DNA of 64,000 nucleotides, from NCBI GenBank assembly GCA_004353515.1, contig SMNZ01000001.1, positions 62,001 to 126,000 on the forward strand, in the 5' to 3' direction. Position numbers and translations under genes: made by a program. Under the pieces are notes generated by a model that was not told the DNA's origin, did not search any database, and was given only the letters and a program-made list of their open reading frames with translations. The stretch comes from Alteromonadaceae bacterium M269 (GTDB lineage Bacteria > Pseudomonadota > Gammaproteobacteria > Enterobacterales > Alteromonadaceae). This document shows, piece after piece, positions 53,416 to 62,103 of this stretch (the first letter of the stretch is position 1; every line of letters begins with the position of its first letter).

Positions 53416-54428
53416 GGTGTTTGCTCTGGATATTTGGGTGGAAAACTATTGAGTTGACGCCATAACTCGTAACCTAATTGGACTTCTTCGAGTAAGACCC
53501 AACCTTTAACACGGCTTCCAAGTCGTACGTATTTGTCGTTAGGCCAAGGTCTTTCGGTCGTACTTTCTTTTACCCACACTCTAAAGCTGCCTTGTGCGTC
53601 GGCAATAGGCTCGATAAATTCGACCACACCTTCAAAAGTTCCAATAGCTGCTGAAGGCCAACCGCTGAATTGAAACACAGGCCAACCATCAAACTGCAAC
53701 CTGACTTGTCGTCCAGGTGTAACTAACGGTGCATCAAGGCCATTAATATTCAGAACTACTGTACGCTCAACACCGTCTGGAATAAAAGAAGCCAACATGT
53801 CACCGGCCTTAACAAAGGTGGCATTACCTGCGGACATTAGCCTGAGTATGGTGCCGTCAGCAGGTGCTCTTTTCGTTTGAATCGATTGCCGTGCTAAATT
53901 AACCTTGGCTTGATTTAACTCAGCTTGTGTTTGGGCTGATTTCGCTTCTGCACTTTGCAATCGAATTTGAGCTTGCTCCACCTCACGTTTAGAAACTAGG
54001 CCTTGTTTATATAAATCCTGACGCCTTTTAAAGTCTTGCTCAGCATTTTTTAGAGCTAAGTCATTAGCATTCTGTTGTCTCTGTGTAGCCTCTATTTGCG
54101 CATTAAGTCGCTGAATTAATGACGGGTCTGTATCGATTAGCGTGACAATGGGATCGCCTTTCTTGACCTTATCACCTTCGGTTACATGCCAGGTTTCTAT
54201 CTGCCCTGGAACTAAGGCTGATATAGCTTGAGTGCGACTTTTGGGATCAAGCGTACTAACGACACCTTCGCCCATTGAAGTTTGCACCCAAGGTGTAAAC
54301 CAGAGGACGAGGCAAACAATAGTAATTATAAAAATCGTCAGCCTAGCAATGAGTCGGTCTAATTTAGGAACAGAAAGTGAGTTCAATGTCGTCATATGAC
54401 GACCGTATCTTTGTTCTATGCTTTTCAT
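53412..54428 (-). CDS. HlyD-family periplasmic adaptor
   Basis: 338-residue membrane-fusion protein: a single N-terminal TM helix near residues 27-45 (LTIFIITIVCLVLWFTPWVQ), lipoyl half LVPGQIETWHVTEGDKVKKG near 80, a long coiled-coil hairpin (about 105-185) and second lipoyl half APADGTILRLMSAGNATFVK near 200, then beta-barrel. Overlaps of 4 bp on both sides link it to the ABC-like and TolC-like genes. Confidence 0.88.
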   Translation of the reverse strand: MKSIEQRYGRHMTTLNSLSVPKLDRLIARLTIFIITIVCLVLWFTPWVQTSMGEGVVSTLDPKSRTQAISALVPGQIETWHVTEGDKVKKGDPIVTLIDTDPSLIQRLNAQIEATQRQQNANDLALKNAEQDFKRRQDLYKQGLVSKREVEQAQIRLQSAEAKSAQTQAELNQAKVNLARQSIQTKRAPADGTILRLMSAGNATFVKAGDMLASFIPDGVERTVVLNINGLDAPLVTPGRQVRLQFDGWPVFQFSGWPSAAIGTFEGVVEFIEPIADAQGSFRVWVKESTTERPWPNDKYVRLGSRVKGWVLLEEVQLGYELWRQLNSFPPKYPEQTP

Positions 54429-56089
54429 GCTTGGCCATTCCCTTCGCTGTTCTGACTGATACAGTTTTCTAAAGATAAGGTTGTATCGAACACACCCTCA
54501 ATCGGGTGGTGCGTAAAGTAAAATACCGTAGCTTCAAAACGCTCCAATTCACCCAACAGGTGTTGGTGTAGATCAGCCGGTAAGTTATCAAAGTGCTGAT
54601 TTAAAACAATCAGTTGTGGCTTCGATAGAAATGCTGCTGCTAATTTGAGTAGCAGGAATTCATAAGGTAACAATGGGCTACCTAAGGAAGACATTGTGGT
54701 GTCGATGTCATTCTCGAGGCTAGCGATTCGTCTATCTAATCTAACACGCTCAAGCACTGTTTTTATGTCTGCTACAGTAGCGTCGGGTGCTGCCATTCTC
54801 AGATACTCTTTGATTGAACACTCCACGATTAGAGATCGATCAATAGAGGCAACGGCTTGCCTGAGTTCGAAGACATCGTAATCATCAATATCAAGCCCGC
54901 CTAGTCTTATCCATCCATGTCTAACAGGTGCATGTTGACGCAAAACCTGTACTAGCTCCTGCTGTATCCAAGAGTTTTTGGTGATAACAAATAGCTTACT
55001 GCCTGCTTCGGCTTTGAAGTCGAGCATACACGATTCGTCTATATGGCTTAACTGAAGCTTGTTGGCTTGTAACTCTGAATTGTTAGGAACCTTGATTTGG
55101 TCTTCTTTAATTGACTCTTGAGGCATATCTAACGCATCACCAATTTTATCCGCGGCACCGAACAGCTCGTAATACAGTTTTAGGTAATTACTAAATTGCG
55201 AGAACCCAAAGAAGATGGCGAATAGGATCAATTCAGCCGCTACCAACTGACCAATAGAGAGTTCTCCTTTCACTACTAACCAACCGCCTAGTCCCAGCAA
55301 TAAAGAACTCGCTAATGCATAGAGCATCAAGAACATAATGGTTTGTGCGAAAGTGTACTTAAAGTGATGCTTATGTTTATCGACATAGTCAGCGATAAAG
55401 CCCTCGGTTGCTTTACCTGCGTAGTCCATATGCCGACTAGACTTAAAGAAGTCATGTGCGGAAGACATATCGCTTAACCATTTGGCTGTATCATATTTTG
55501 CGTAAGAGAGCTTGATGGCTGTGCGCTGAGCTCCTCGTCCCCAAACCATCCATATAAGATAAATAACCAGTATTAACACTGCGTTAAAAGCAAATAAGCT
55601 TGAGTGATAAAAAGAAACCAGCGTAAAACCCACAATCATTTGTAAAACGAGTGCAAAGCCGTCTATTAAAAGAGCTGGGATATTTTTCTGTAGCGTCATG
55701 ATATCGAAGTAACGCTGAGTAACCGTTGTGTTGCGTCGACCTTCGAAAAAGCTGTGTTGGGCCATCATGGTTTTTAAGCTGAGTTCAGCCGTTAAGCGGG
55801 CATAGATTCTTCGCTCGAACAATTCCATTACTCGTGTTCTTAGTGCACTTAAAGCGCCAGATACGGCTAGCGTCAAGAATAGTAAACCTGCCAATATGGT
55901 GATAGCTCGAGTAGAAGCTATGTTAACCACTGTATTAATTAATGTTTGCACCGCGATAGGGACAGCGAGTGTGAGTAAACTAATCGCTAAACCGTACACT
56001 AATGCGACATATAAGAAGTTACGATCAGGTCGAACAATGTCGAGAAGCATTTTTCGTGTGCGCTTTAAATCTATGTTTTGTCCGTTCAC
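54425..56089 (-). CDS. ABC exporter with degenerate nucleotide-binding domain
   Basis: 554-residue half-transporter: an ABC type I exporter membrane domain (about residues 20-310, six TM helices, starting LVYGLAISLLTLAVPIAVQT) and an NBD-like domain (about 345-545). The NBD has lost its ATP motifs. The Walker A position (about 368-376) reads FVITKNSWIQQEL with no GxxGxGKS/T. The signature position (about 475) reads LGSPLLPYEFLLLKLAAAF with no LSGGQ. Walker B (about 494-500) reads LIVLNQHFDNLP, with Asn and Gln replacing Asp and Glu. The H-loop His (FYFTHHP) remains. The frame is clean, so this is not a decaying pseudogene. GTG start at 56089. First gene of the ABC-HlyD-TolC operon. Confidence 0.85.
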   Translation of the reverse strand: MNGQNIDLKRTRKMLLDIVRPDRNFLYVALVYGLAISLLTLAVPIAVQTLINTVVNIASTRAITILAGLLFLTLAVSGALSALRTRVMELFERRIYARLTAELSLKTMMAQHSFFEGRRNTTVTQRYFDIMTLQKNIPALLIDGFALVLQMIVGFTLVSFYHSSLFAFNAVLILVIYLIWMVWGRGAQRTAIKLSYAKYDTAKWLSDMSSAHDFFKSSRHMDYAGKATEGFIADYVDKHKHHFKYTFAQTIMFLMLYALASSLLLGLGGWLVVKGELSIGQLVAAELILFAIFFGFSQFSNYLKLYYELFGAADKIGDALDMPQESIKEDQIKVPNNSELQANKLQLSHIDESCMLDFKAEAGSKLFVITKNSWIQQELVQVLRQHAPVRHGWIRLGGLDIDDYDVFELRQAVASIDRSLIVECSIKEYLRMAAPDATVADIKTVLERVRLDRRIASLENDIDTTMSSLGSPLLPYEFLLLKLAAAFLSKPQLIVLNQHFDNLPADLHQHLLGELERFEATVFYFTHHPIEGVFDTTLSLENCISQNSEGNGQA

Positions 56090-56244
56090 TGAACTGATTC
56101 CGAGGCTATATTAACTGGGTGAGGATTTTAGTTCTCTTGTATATAAGAGTAAAACTGATTTTTACTTAAAGTAGATCAACTTTTTTCTGATCTAAGCTTT
56201 AACAGTGTTCAAATGTATCATTTGGGAGTTGCTAGAAGTGAACT

Positions 56245-57132
56245 CTAATCTTCTTTATCTATGGCTGATTGACAAATCGCTTGTATAGCGGGGTTTGTAA
56301 TCTTTCTCTCCACTGTTAAAGCATAGTAGTGCTCACTAATGGTGTCTATGTGGCCTAATACTTTTAGGTCATATTCTTCCGTTAGATTCTTTTCAATAAC
56401 AGTTGGCATGCAGCAGGCGCCTATTCCTGCTTTCGCGAATGTTTTCATTAATGCAGAGTCATCAAACTGACCTTTGATAATAGGGGAAACGTCTTGCTCG
56501 TCGAACCATTCATACAGCACCCGTGAAAGCCAGTGATGCTCAGAGGGTAATAGAAAGGGGAGTTGGTTTAAGTTTTCAGGGAAACTTCCAGTCACGTTGA
56601 GTTTTGGAGATCCGAGAACACTCAGTGTGCTGTGTTTTAACAAGTGGCTATAGGCTTTGATATGTAGCTGGTTATCAATTGGGCGATCTGCCAGTACAAC
56701 ATCCAATGAATGCACAGCTAATCTGCCAACTAAGTCTTGGTAAGTGCCTTCGAAGCATTTGATATTAACTTCTTGTTCTATGTTGAGTGCAGGTTGAATG
56801 AGCTTATAAGCAAGTGCTTTAGGAATAGCGTCTGTGATACCCACTATCAGCTCGATAGGCCTGTGACTTGGTGTTCCTCTCATAACATCCGATAACTCTT
56901 TACCTAATTCGAAGATATCTTTGGCATACTCAACGACAACAGCACCTGAATCAGTGACAACCCAATGTCTCCCTTGACGGGTCAATAAAGGTTGGCCGAA
57001 TGACTGTTCTAAATGAGATAGTTGCGAGCTAACGGTTTGCGGCGTTAGATGGAGCCTTTCTGCCGCCTTGGTGATAGAACCTTCTTCGGTGACAACGAGG
57101 AAATAATAAAGATGCTTGAAGTTCAGTTTCAT
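56245..57132 (-). CDS. nhaR: NhaR-like LysR-family regulator
   Basis: 295-residue LysR-type regulator. HTH at residues 1-60 (LNFKHLYYFLVVTEEGSITK, AAERLHLTPQTVSSQLSHLE). The effector domain follows E. coli NhaR closely: VGITDAIPKALAYKLIQPAL, IKCFEGTYQDLVGRLAVHSL, DVVLADRPID and GQFDDSALMKTFAKAGIG. NhaR activates sodium/proton antiporter genes in response to Na+. No antiporter gene adjoins, so the target here is unknown. Confidence 0.8.
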   Translation of the reverse strand: MKLNFKHLYYFLVVTEEGSITKAAERLHLTPQTVSSQLSHLEQSFGQPLLTRQGRHWVVTDSGAVVVEYAKDIFELGKELSDVMRGTPSHRPIELIVGITDAIPKALAYKLIQPALNIEQEVNIKCFEGTYQDLVGRLAVHSLDVVLADRPIDNQLHIKAYSHLLKHSTLSVLGSPKLNVTGSFPENLNQLPFLLPSEHHWLSRVLYEWFDEQDVSPIIKGQFDDSALMKTFAKAGIGACCMPTVIEKNLTEEYDLKVLGHIDTISEHYYALTVERKITNPAIQAICQSAIDKED

Positions 57133-57403
57133 TTTAATGATTAACGAATATGCAATGTCTCGGCATTTTTGTTGTTATACCATGATTTAGATACCCGTTA
57201 CCCTTTAAAACGCAGAAATTCAGCTGAGGCCAAAAAGTCTTTTGCACGATAACGAGTATATTTCTGTGTAAAAAAACTACCTGTTATGCTGAGGGGTTTA
57301 CGGTTGCGGGAATAAATTTCACAAAAGGATCACGAACTAGCCATAGCAAAAAATTGTTTAGTCGGTAAACTGTTATCAATTTTTCACCACCTATGTTGCT
57401 GTT

Positions 57404-58252
57404 GTGCCTACGAGTTCTCATTTTTTCACCCGTATTGAAAGAACCTACCCCGACCTCTCTCCCAACGCTCGGAAGATTGCTAATCATTTGCAGCACAATC
57501 CGATGGATATTATTACGCACTCAGTAGCTGACATCGCTGAGATAACAGCGACATCTAAAGCGTCAGTCAGTCGATTCTTTAGACAGCTAGGTTATGAATC
57601 ACACTTAGATGTGAAACAGGAAATGAGAACGCTAAGGGCTAATGGCTACCCGCTCAAGACACTCGCAACGAACGAAAATGATGTTGAGCAAGAAATAAGA
57701 CGTGTTACTGATGCCTGGAGCAATATCAAACAATCAGATATCGATGCGTTAACCAAAGCTATCGGTAAAGCGCCGCGAATTACTTTGATTGGGTTCAGAA
57801 ATAGCTATCCAGTTGCTATGCACTTTAGGCAACAGTTGCTGCAGATGCGCAATAAAGTCCGTCTGATGCCGCAACCAGGGCAAACCTTAAGTGAAGAAAT
57901 TACTGATATCGAAGATGATGAGCTGGTTATCCTTATTGGTTTCAGAAGAAGACCCAAAATCTTTAAGGCTTTGGTCGAAAAGCTGAACGAGATGCAGAGC
58001 ATTAGAAAGAATAAAGGGCCGAAATTGGCGTTGTTAACGGATCCCTCTGGACAGGTTTATCGCCAACAGGTATCGCATTTATTCCTTTGCCCATTGGGTG
58101 ATGAGCAAGCATTTGATAGCTATGCAGTGCCTATGAGTATCGTTTCTGTTATTTGTAATAGGGTGTATGCGGCAATGGATTCGAGTGCACAACAAAGAAC
58201 AAAAGCTATCTCTGATTTGTATGGCCAGATGGAAGAGCTAGAGAAGTTATAA
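57404..58252 (+). CDS. MurR/RpiR-family regulator
   Basis: 282 residues. N-terminal RpiR HTH at about 1-75 (LSPNARKIANHLQHNPMDII; SVADIAEITATSKASVSRFF) and a C-terminal SIS domain from about 110 (APRITLIGFRNSYPVAMHFR), which usually binds a phosphosugar but in purine clusters may bind other metabolites. GTG start at 57404 without an obvious ribosome site. It precedes the allantoate/ureidoglycine genes and shares the 10-mer GATAACGAGT between its own upstream region and theirs, so it is the probable local regulator. Confidence 0.85.
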   Translation: MPTSSHFFTRIERTYPDLSPNARKIANHLQHNPMDIITHSVADIAEITATSKASVSRFFRQLGYESHLDVKQEMRTLRANGYPLKTLATNENDVEQEIRRVTDAWSNIKQSDIDALTKAIGKAPRITLIGFRNSYPVAMHFRQQLLQMRNKVRLMPQPGQTLSEEITDIEDDELVILIGFRRRPKIFKALVEKLNEMQSIRKNKGPKLALLTDPSGQVYRQQVSHLFLCPLGDEQAFDSYAVPMSIVSVICNRVYAAMDSSAQQRTKAISDLYGQMEELEKL

Positions 58253-58340
58253 TTATCTTCTTGTGGGAATAATGTTTCATCTATGTTTTTATTGAAACAT
58301 TTGTTTCAATAAGTGCTATGTTTTCTGATAGTATTAGAGC

Positions 58341-58386
58341 AACATGCTTATGCATGTATACCCATGCCACTCGGGTATATGAATCT
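58341..58386 (+). promoter_or_regulatory. Compact structured leader, candidate riboswitch
   Basis: TATACCC (58357-58363) pairs with GGGTATA (58373-58379) around a 9-nt loop ATGCCACTC. The stem extends as CAT(GT)ATACCC / GGGTATATG with a GT bulge. It lies about 90 nt before the first gene of the allantoate-degradation operon. Size, bulged hairpin and purine-gene context recall the NMT1 xanthine/urate riboswitch, but I cannot confirm the consensus from memory. Confidence 0.4.
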
Positions 58387-58397
58387 TGTGTTTATCT

Positions 58398-58436
58398 GAT
58401 AACGAGTCCAATTAGCGCTGGTTATAGATAACGCGT
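58398..58436. promoter_or_regulatory. Repeated GATAACGNGT, candidate RpiR operator
   Basis: GATAACGAGT at 58398-58407 and GATAACGCGT at 58427-58436, 29 bp apart in direct orientation. The exact 10-mer also occurs at 57248-57257 upstream of the RpiR gene. About 32 bp separate the second copy from the ATG at 58468. Confidence 0.45.
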
Positions 58437-58467
58437 CTGTTTTATCAACGTTAACGGAAAGAGGTAC

Positions 58468-60030
58468 ATGGCTGCTTTTACTGCCCCTCACTATGCTGCG
58501 GCACAGGTAGGGCAAACCATTTTAGAACACGGCGGAACGGCAATTGAAGCTATGGTTGCTGCTGCTGCGTCGATTGCGGTGGTGTACCCGCATATGAATG
58601 GTTTAGGTGGCGATGGGTTCTGGATAATTAGTGAACCTGGGAAAGATCCTATAGGGATTGATGCCAGCGGTGTTGCTGCGAAAAAGGCTGATACCGCATT
58701 CTATTCTAACTTCAACGAAATTCCGCAACGGGGCTCTTACGCTGCTTTAACCATGGCTGGTGCCGTGTCTGGGTGGCAAGCGGCATTGAATATTAGTCAT
58801 CAATGGCAACCAGGGCTTGAACTCGGGGAACTGCTTTCACCAGCGATAGGTCAAGCAAAGTGGGGCATAGAGGTGACTCAAAGCCTGCAAAATGCCTCGG
58901 AAAAAACATACGACGAACTCTCTACGCTGCCACACTTTGAACAATTCTTGTTGAGCGGTCAAAGCTTAAAGCGTGGGCAAAATATAAAAATTCCGAACTT
59001 GGCTGATACGCTAGAAACCTTAGTTGAGCATGGATTAGACGACTTTTACCGCGGTGGCCTAGCTAAGAAAATGGCTAAAGACCTTAAAGCCGCAGGTTCT
59101 CCTATTAGACTAAAAGATTTTCAGCAGCATAAAGCGACTTTGGTTGATTTACTCTCTGTTAAGACATCTGTTGGAACATTGTATAACTTGCCAGCACCTA
59201 CACAGGGCATAGCTTCTCTGCTTATTTTGGCTCTTTATGACAAACTAAAAGATAAAGTTAGCAGCGACATTGATTTTATTCATGTATTAGTTGAATGCAC
59301 CAAAAGAGCTTTTCTTTTGCGAGACAAAGTCGTTGGTGATCCATTAGCTCATTCTATTGATTTAAGTCAGTACTTGACCGACGACCATCTGATTAAAATG
59401 GCTGGTGACATTGATATGGCATCAGCAATGCCTTGGCCTGTTGTGACCAATACTGGTGATACAGTTTGGATGGGCGCCTGTGATGACCAAGGGCGCATGG
59501 TGAGTTACATCCAAAGTCTTTATTGGGAGTTTGGTAGCGGTGTAGTACTGCCTCAGAGCGGCATCGTTTGGAACAACCGTGGCACGGCCTTTGATTTAGT
59601 TGAGAACAGTCTGAGAAAGCTTAAACCAGGTTCAAAACCCTTTCATACATTGAATCCCGCCTATGCGTTGTTGGATAACGGACAACGCATGGTTTATGGA
59701 ACTATGGGTGGGGACGGTCAACCGCAAACTCAGGCGGTGATTATGGGGCGATATGCCTATCAGAATCAGTCATTAGACGACGCGATACAAGAAGGGCGTT
59801 GGTTGCTTGGCAGAACCTGGGGCGATGCCAATCATAATTTGAGAATTGAGCAGGATTTGTCTGCCGACGTTTCTTTAGCCTTAGCAAAAAGAGGACATGA
59901 CGTACTAACAGTAGGTGCAAGTAATGAATTAATGGGGCATGCTGGCGCGATTGTTTTAAATGCAAACGGGCAAACAGAAGCCGCAACAGATAAACGTAGC
60001 GACGGACGGGCTTTTTGCGATGAATGCTAA
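58468..60030 (+). CDS. hpxW: GGT-fold Ntn hydrolase, probable oxamate amidohydrolase
   Basis: 520-residue gamma-glutamyltransferase-family protein without signal peptide, so cytoplasmic. Family blocks: GGTAIEAMVAAAASIAVVYP, MNGLGGDGFWIISEPGKDP, TMAGAVSGWQAAL and, at the predicted autocleavage site, Thr332 in NTGDTVWMGACDDQG (the new N-terminal nucleophile). IQSLYWEFGSGVVLPQSGIV and MGGDGQPQTQ complete the small subunit. In Klebsiella a GGT-fold enzyme (HpxW) hydrolyses oxamate to oxalate and ammonia in urate breakdown. The two downstream allantoate enzymes support that role over glutathione hydrolysis. GAGG precedes the ATG. Confidence 0.7.
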   Translation: MAAFTAPHYAAAQVGQTILEHGGTAIEAMVAAAASIAVVYPHMNGLGGDGFWIISEPGKDPIGIDASGVAAKKADTAFYSNFNEIPQRGSYAALTMAGAVSGWQAALNISHQWQPGLELGELLSPAIGQAKWGIEVTQSLQNASEKTYDELSTLPHFEQFLLSGQSLKRGQNIKIPNLADTLETLVEHGLDDFYRGGLAKKMAKDLKAAGSPIRLKDFQQHKATLVDLLSVKTSVGTLYNLPAPTQGIASLLILALYDKLKDKVSSDIDFIHVLVECTKRAFLLRDKVVGDPLAHSIDLSQYLTDDHLIKMAGDIDMASAMPWPVVTNTGDTVWMGACDDQGRMVSYIQSLYWEFGSGVVLPQSGIVWNNRGTAFDLVENSLRKLKPGSKPFHTLNPAYALLDNGQRMVYGTMGGDGQPQTQAVIMGRYAYQNQSLDDAIQEGRWLLGRTWGDANHNLRIEQDLSADVSLALAKRGHDVLTVGASNELMGHAGAIVLNANGQTEAATDKRSDGRAFCDEC

Positions 60031-60042
60031 AGGTTGTAATAA

Positions 60043-60867
60043 GTGCTAGAGCTTTTTATCGAAAATCTACCGACGTTAATAGCGTTAATCATAACCGGTG
60101 TTTTTGCCGGGCTATTGGCCGGTTTGTTAGGCGTTGGTGGTGGAATTGTTATTGTTCCTGTGTTGTTTTTTCTGTTCCAGAGTTTTGGGGTGTCGCCAGA
60201 AAGCGCCATTACCATAGCGACAGCCACATCGCTCGCGACCATTATTCCGACATCCATTAGTTCAATTCGAGCCCATCATAAAAAAGGGAACGTCGACTTC
60301 GCGCTGTTTAAGCGTTGGGTGCCGTTTATTTTAGTCGGTGTTATTGCTGGGAGTTGGCTGGTGACTATCGTTGACGGTAAGTGGCTAAGTGGGTTATTTG
60401 GCGTGATCGCCATTCTAGCCGCAATAAATATCCTTTCTCGTAATGGAGTGTCTTCTATAAGAGACACATTGCCTGGCACTCCCGGCCAATTCGGCATGGC
60501 GAGTTCGATTGGCTTTTTTAGTTCTATGGTCGGTATCGGCGGTGGAACCCTTTCTATACCTATGCTGACAGCTTGCAGTTACCCGGTGCATCGAGCGGTT
60601 GGCACGGCTGCTGCTATAGGTTTTATTATTTCGTTACCTGGAGCATTAATGCTGCTTGTTGTTGGTACAACACCGCAAGACGCCCCTGTCGGTACTATTG
60701 GCTTAGTTAATTTCATTGGCTTTTTATGCATTGTACCTATGACAGTTTTATTTGCGCCTGTTGGTGCGTCGCTCGGCAATAAGCTTAATCCGGAAAAGCT
60801 CAAAAGTGTCTTTGCGGTGCTGTTAGTGATAACTGGCGCTCGCATGATTGCTCAATTATTAATATAG
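60043..60867 (+). CDS. TauE/SafE (TSUP) family permease
   Basis: 274-residue inner-membrane protein with eight or so TM helices. The duplicated family motif appears as GLLAGLLGVGGGIVIVPVLF near residue 24 and GFFSSMVGIGGGTLSIPML near 162. TSUP proteins move small organic or sulfur anions. In this operon it may export or import an anion of the urate pathway such as oxamate or oxalate (inference). GTG start at 60043 with AAAGG upstream, 12 bp after the GGT gene. Confidence 0.88.
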   Translation: MLELFIENLPTLIALIITGVFAGLLAGLLGVGGGIVIVPVLFFLFQSFGVSPESAITIATATSLATIIPTSISSIRAHHKKGNVDFALFKRWVPFILVGVIAGSWLVTIVDGKWLSGLFGVIAILAAINILSRNGVSSIRDTLPGTPGQFGMASSIGFFSSMVGIGGGTLSIPMLTACSYPVHRAVGTAAAIGFIISLPGALMLLVVGTTPQDAPVGTIGLVNFIGFLCIVPMTVLFAPVGASLGNKLNPEKLKSVFAVLLVITGARMIAQLLI

Positions 60868-60876
60868 GGAGTTGAT

Positions 60877-62103
60877 TTGAATCGCTTAAACCCGCCACCT
60901 CGATTACTTATGGGGCCTGGACCAATCAATTGTTATCCACGTGTGTTGTCGGCTATGTCGACCCAGTTGATAGGGCAATATGATCCAGTCATGACATCGT
61001 ACATGAACGAAGTTATGGGGTTATACAGACAAGTTTTTAAAACGGAAAATCAATCAACCTTATTGATCGATGGAACATCCAGGGCTGGAATTGAAGCAGT
61101 TTTAGTATCCTGTATAGAACCGGGAGATAAAGTCCTTGTGCCGATCTTTGGGCGGTTTGGACACCTGCTAAAAGAGATTTCGGAGCGTGCTGGCGCTGAT
61201 GTGCATACGATTGAAGTTGAATGGGGACAGGTTTTCCAACCGGAACAGATAGAAGACGCGATCAAGCGAGTTCGCCCTAAAGTATTGGCCCTTGTCCAGG
61301 GCGATACCTCAACAACTATGCTACAGCCATTGGAACATATCGGTGAGATATGCCGCAGATACGATGTTTTATTTTATTCTGACGCGACAGCGTCTATTGG
61401 TGGAAACCCATTTGAAACAGATAAATGGCAGCTCGATGCGGTTTCTGTCGGATTGCAAAAATGTTTGGGAGGGCCTTCTGGTAGTGCTCCCATTACCTTA
61501 AGCGATCGTTATGTTGATGTTGTTCGCGGGCGCCATCATGTTGAAGCTGGAATTAAAGCTGAGCACCATCAAGATGCTCAGGGCTCGCGAATTCGTTCTA
61601 ATTACTTTGATATCCCAATGATTTTAGATTACTGGGGAGAAGAGCGCCTTAATCACCACACTGAAGCAACCTCTATGCTGTATTGCGCACGTGAATGCGC
61701 TATTAATTTATTAGAGGAAGGAATAGATAACAGTATTGCTCGACACAAAGTCAATGGCGACGCCATGCTGCAAGGTGCAAAAGGGCTTAATCTAGAAATA
61801 TTTGGCGATGTTTCTCATAAAATGACTAACGTCGTTGGGGTTTACATTCCAGAAGCCGTTAATGGCGACAAAATACGAGAACAAATGTTACTCGATTTCA
61901 ATATCGAAATCGGAACCAGCTTTGGTCCTCTACACGGCAAAATATGGCGTTTGGGGACTATGGGTTATAACGCAAGAAAGGATGCGGTACTTCATACCTT
62001 GCAGTCTCTTGAGACTGTATTACGCAGAGCAGGGCACAAATTATCATTAGGTGAAGCCGTTGATAATGCGATGACTGTTTATGAGGAGAACCAAAATGCT
62101 TGA
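60877..62103 (+). CDS. pucG: (S)-ureidoglycine-glyoxylate aminotransferase
   Basis: PLP-dependent class V aminotransferase, 408 residues. MGPGPINCYPRVLSAMSTQL at the start, LLIDGTSRAGIEAVLVS near residue 62, LVQGDTSTTMLQPLEHIG near 140, DATASIGGNPFETDKW near 170 and the PLP lysine in SVGLQKCLGGPSGSAP near 195. This is the alanine-glyoxylate aminotransferase fold. Next to allantoate amidohydrolase it matches PucG/HpxJ, which transfers the amino group of ureidoglycine to glyoxylate, giving oxalurate and glycine. TTG start at 60877. Confidence 0.88.
   Translation: MNRLNPPPRLLMGPGPINCYPRVLSAMSTQLIGQYDPVMTSYMNEVMGLYRQVFKTENQSTLLIDGTSRAGIEAVLVSCIEPGDKVLVPIFGRFGHLLKEISERAGADVHTIEVEWGQVFQPEQIEDAIKRVRPKVLALVQGDTSTTMLQPLEHIGEICRRYDVLFYSDATASIGGNPFETDKWQLDAVSVGLQKCLGGPSGSAPITLSDRYVDVVRGRHHVEAGIKAEHHQDAQGSRIRSNYFDIPMILDYWGEERLNHHTEATSMLYCARECAINLLEEGIDNSIARHKVNGDAMLQGAKGLNLEIFGDVSHKMTNVVGVYIPEAVNGDKIREQMLLDFNIEIGTSFGPLHGKIWRLGTMGYNARKDAVLHTLQSLETVLRRAGHKLSLGEAVDNAMTVYEENQNA

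Noticed and set aside
54425-56089. Reading the ABC protein as a pseudogene
   Set aside because: No frameshift or stop, normal length, and tight 4-bp overlap with the next gene. The lost motifs look like functional divergence, not decay.
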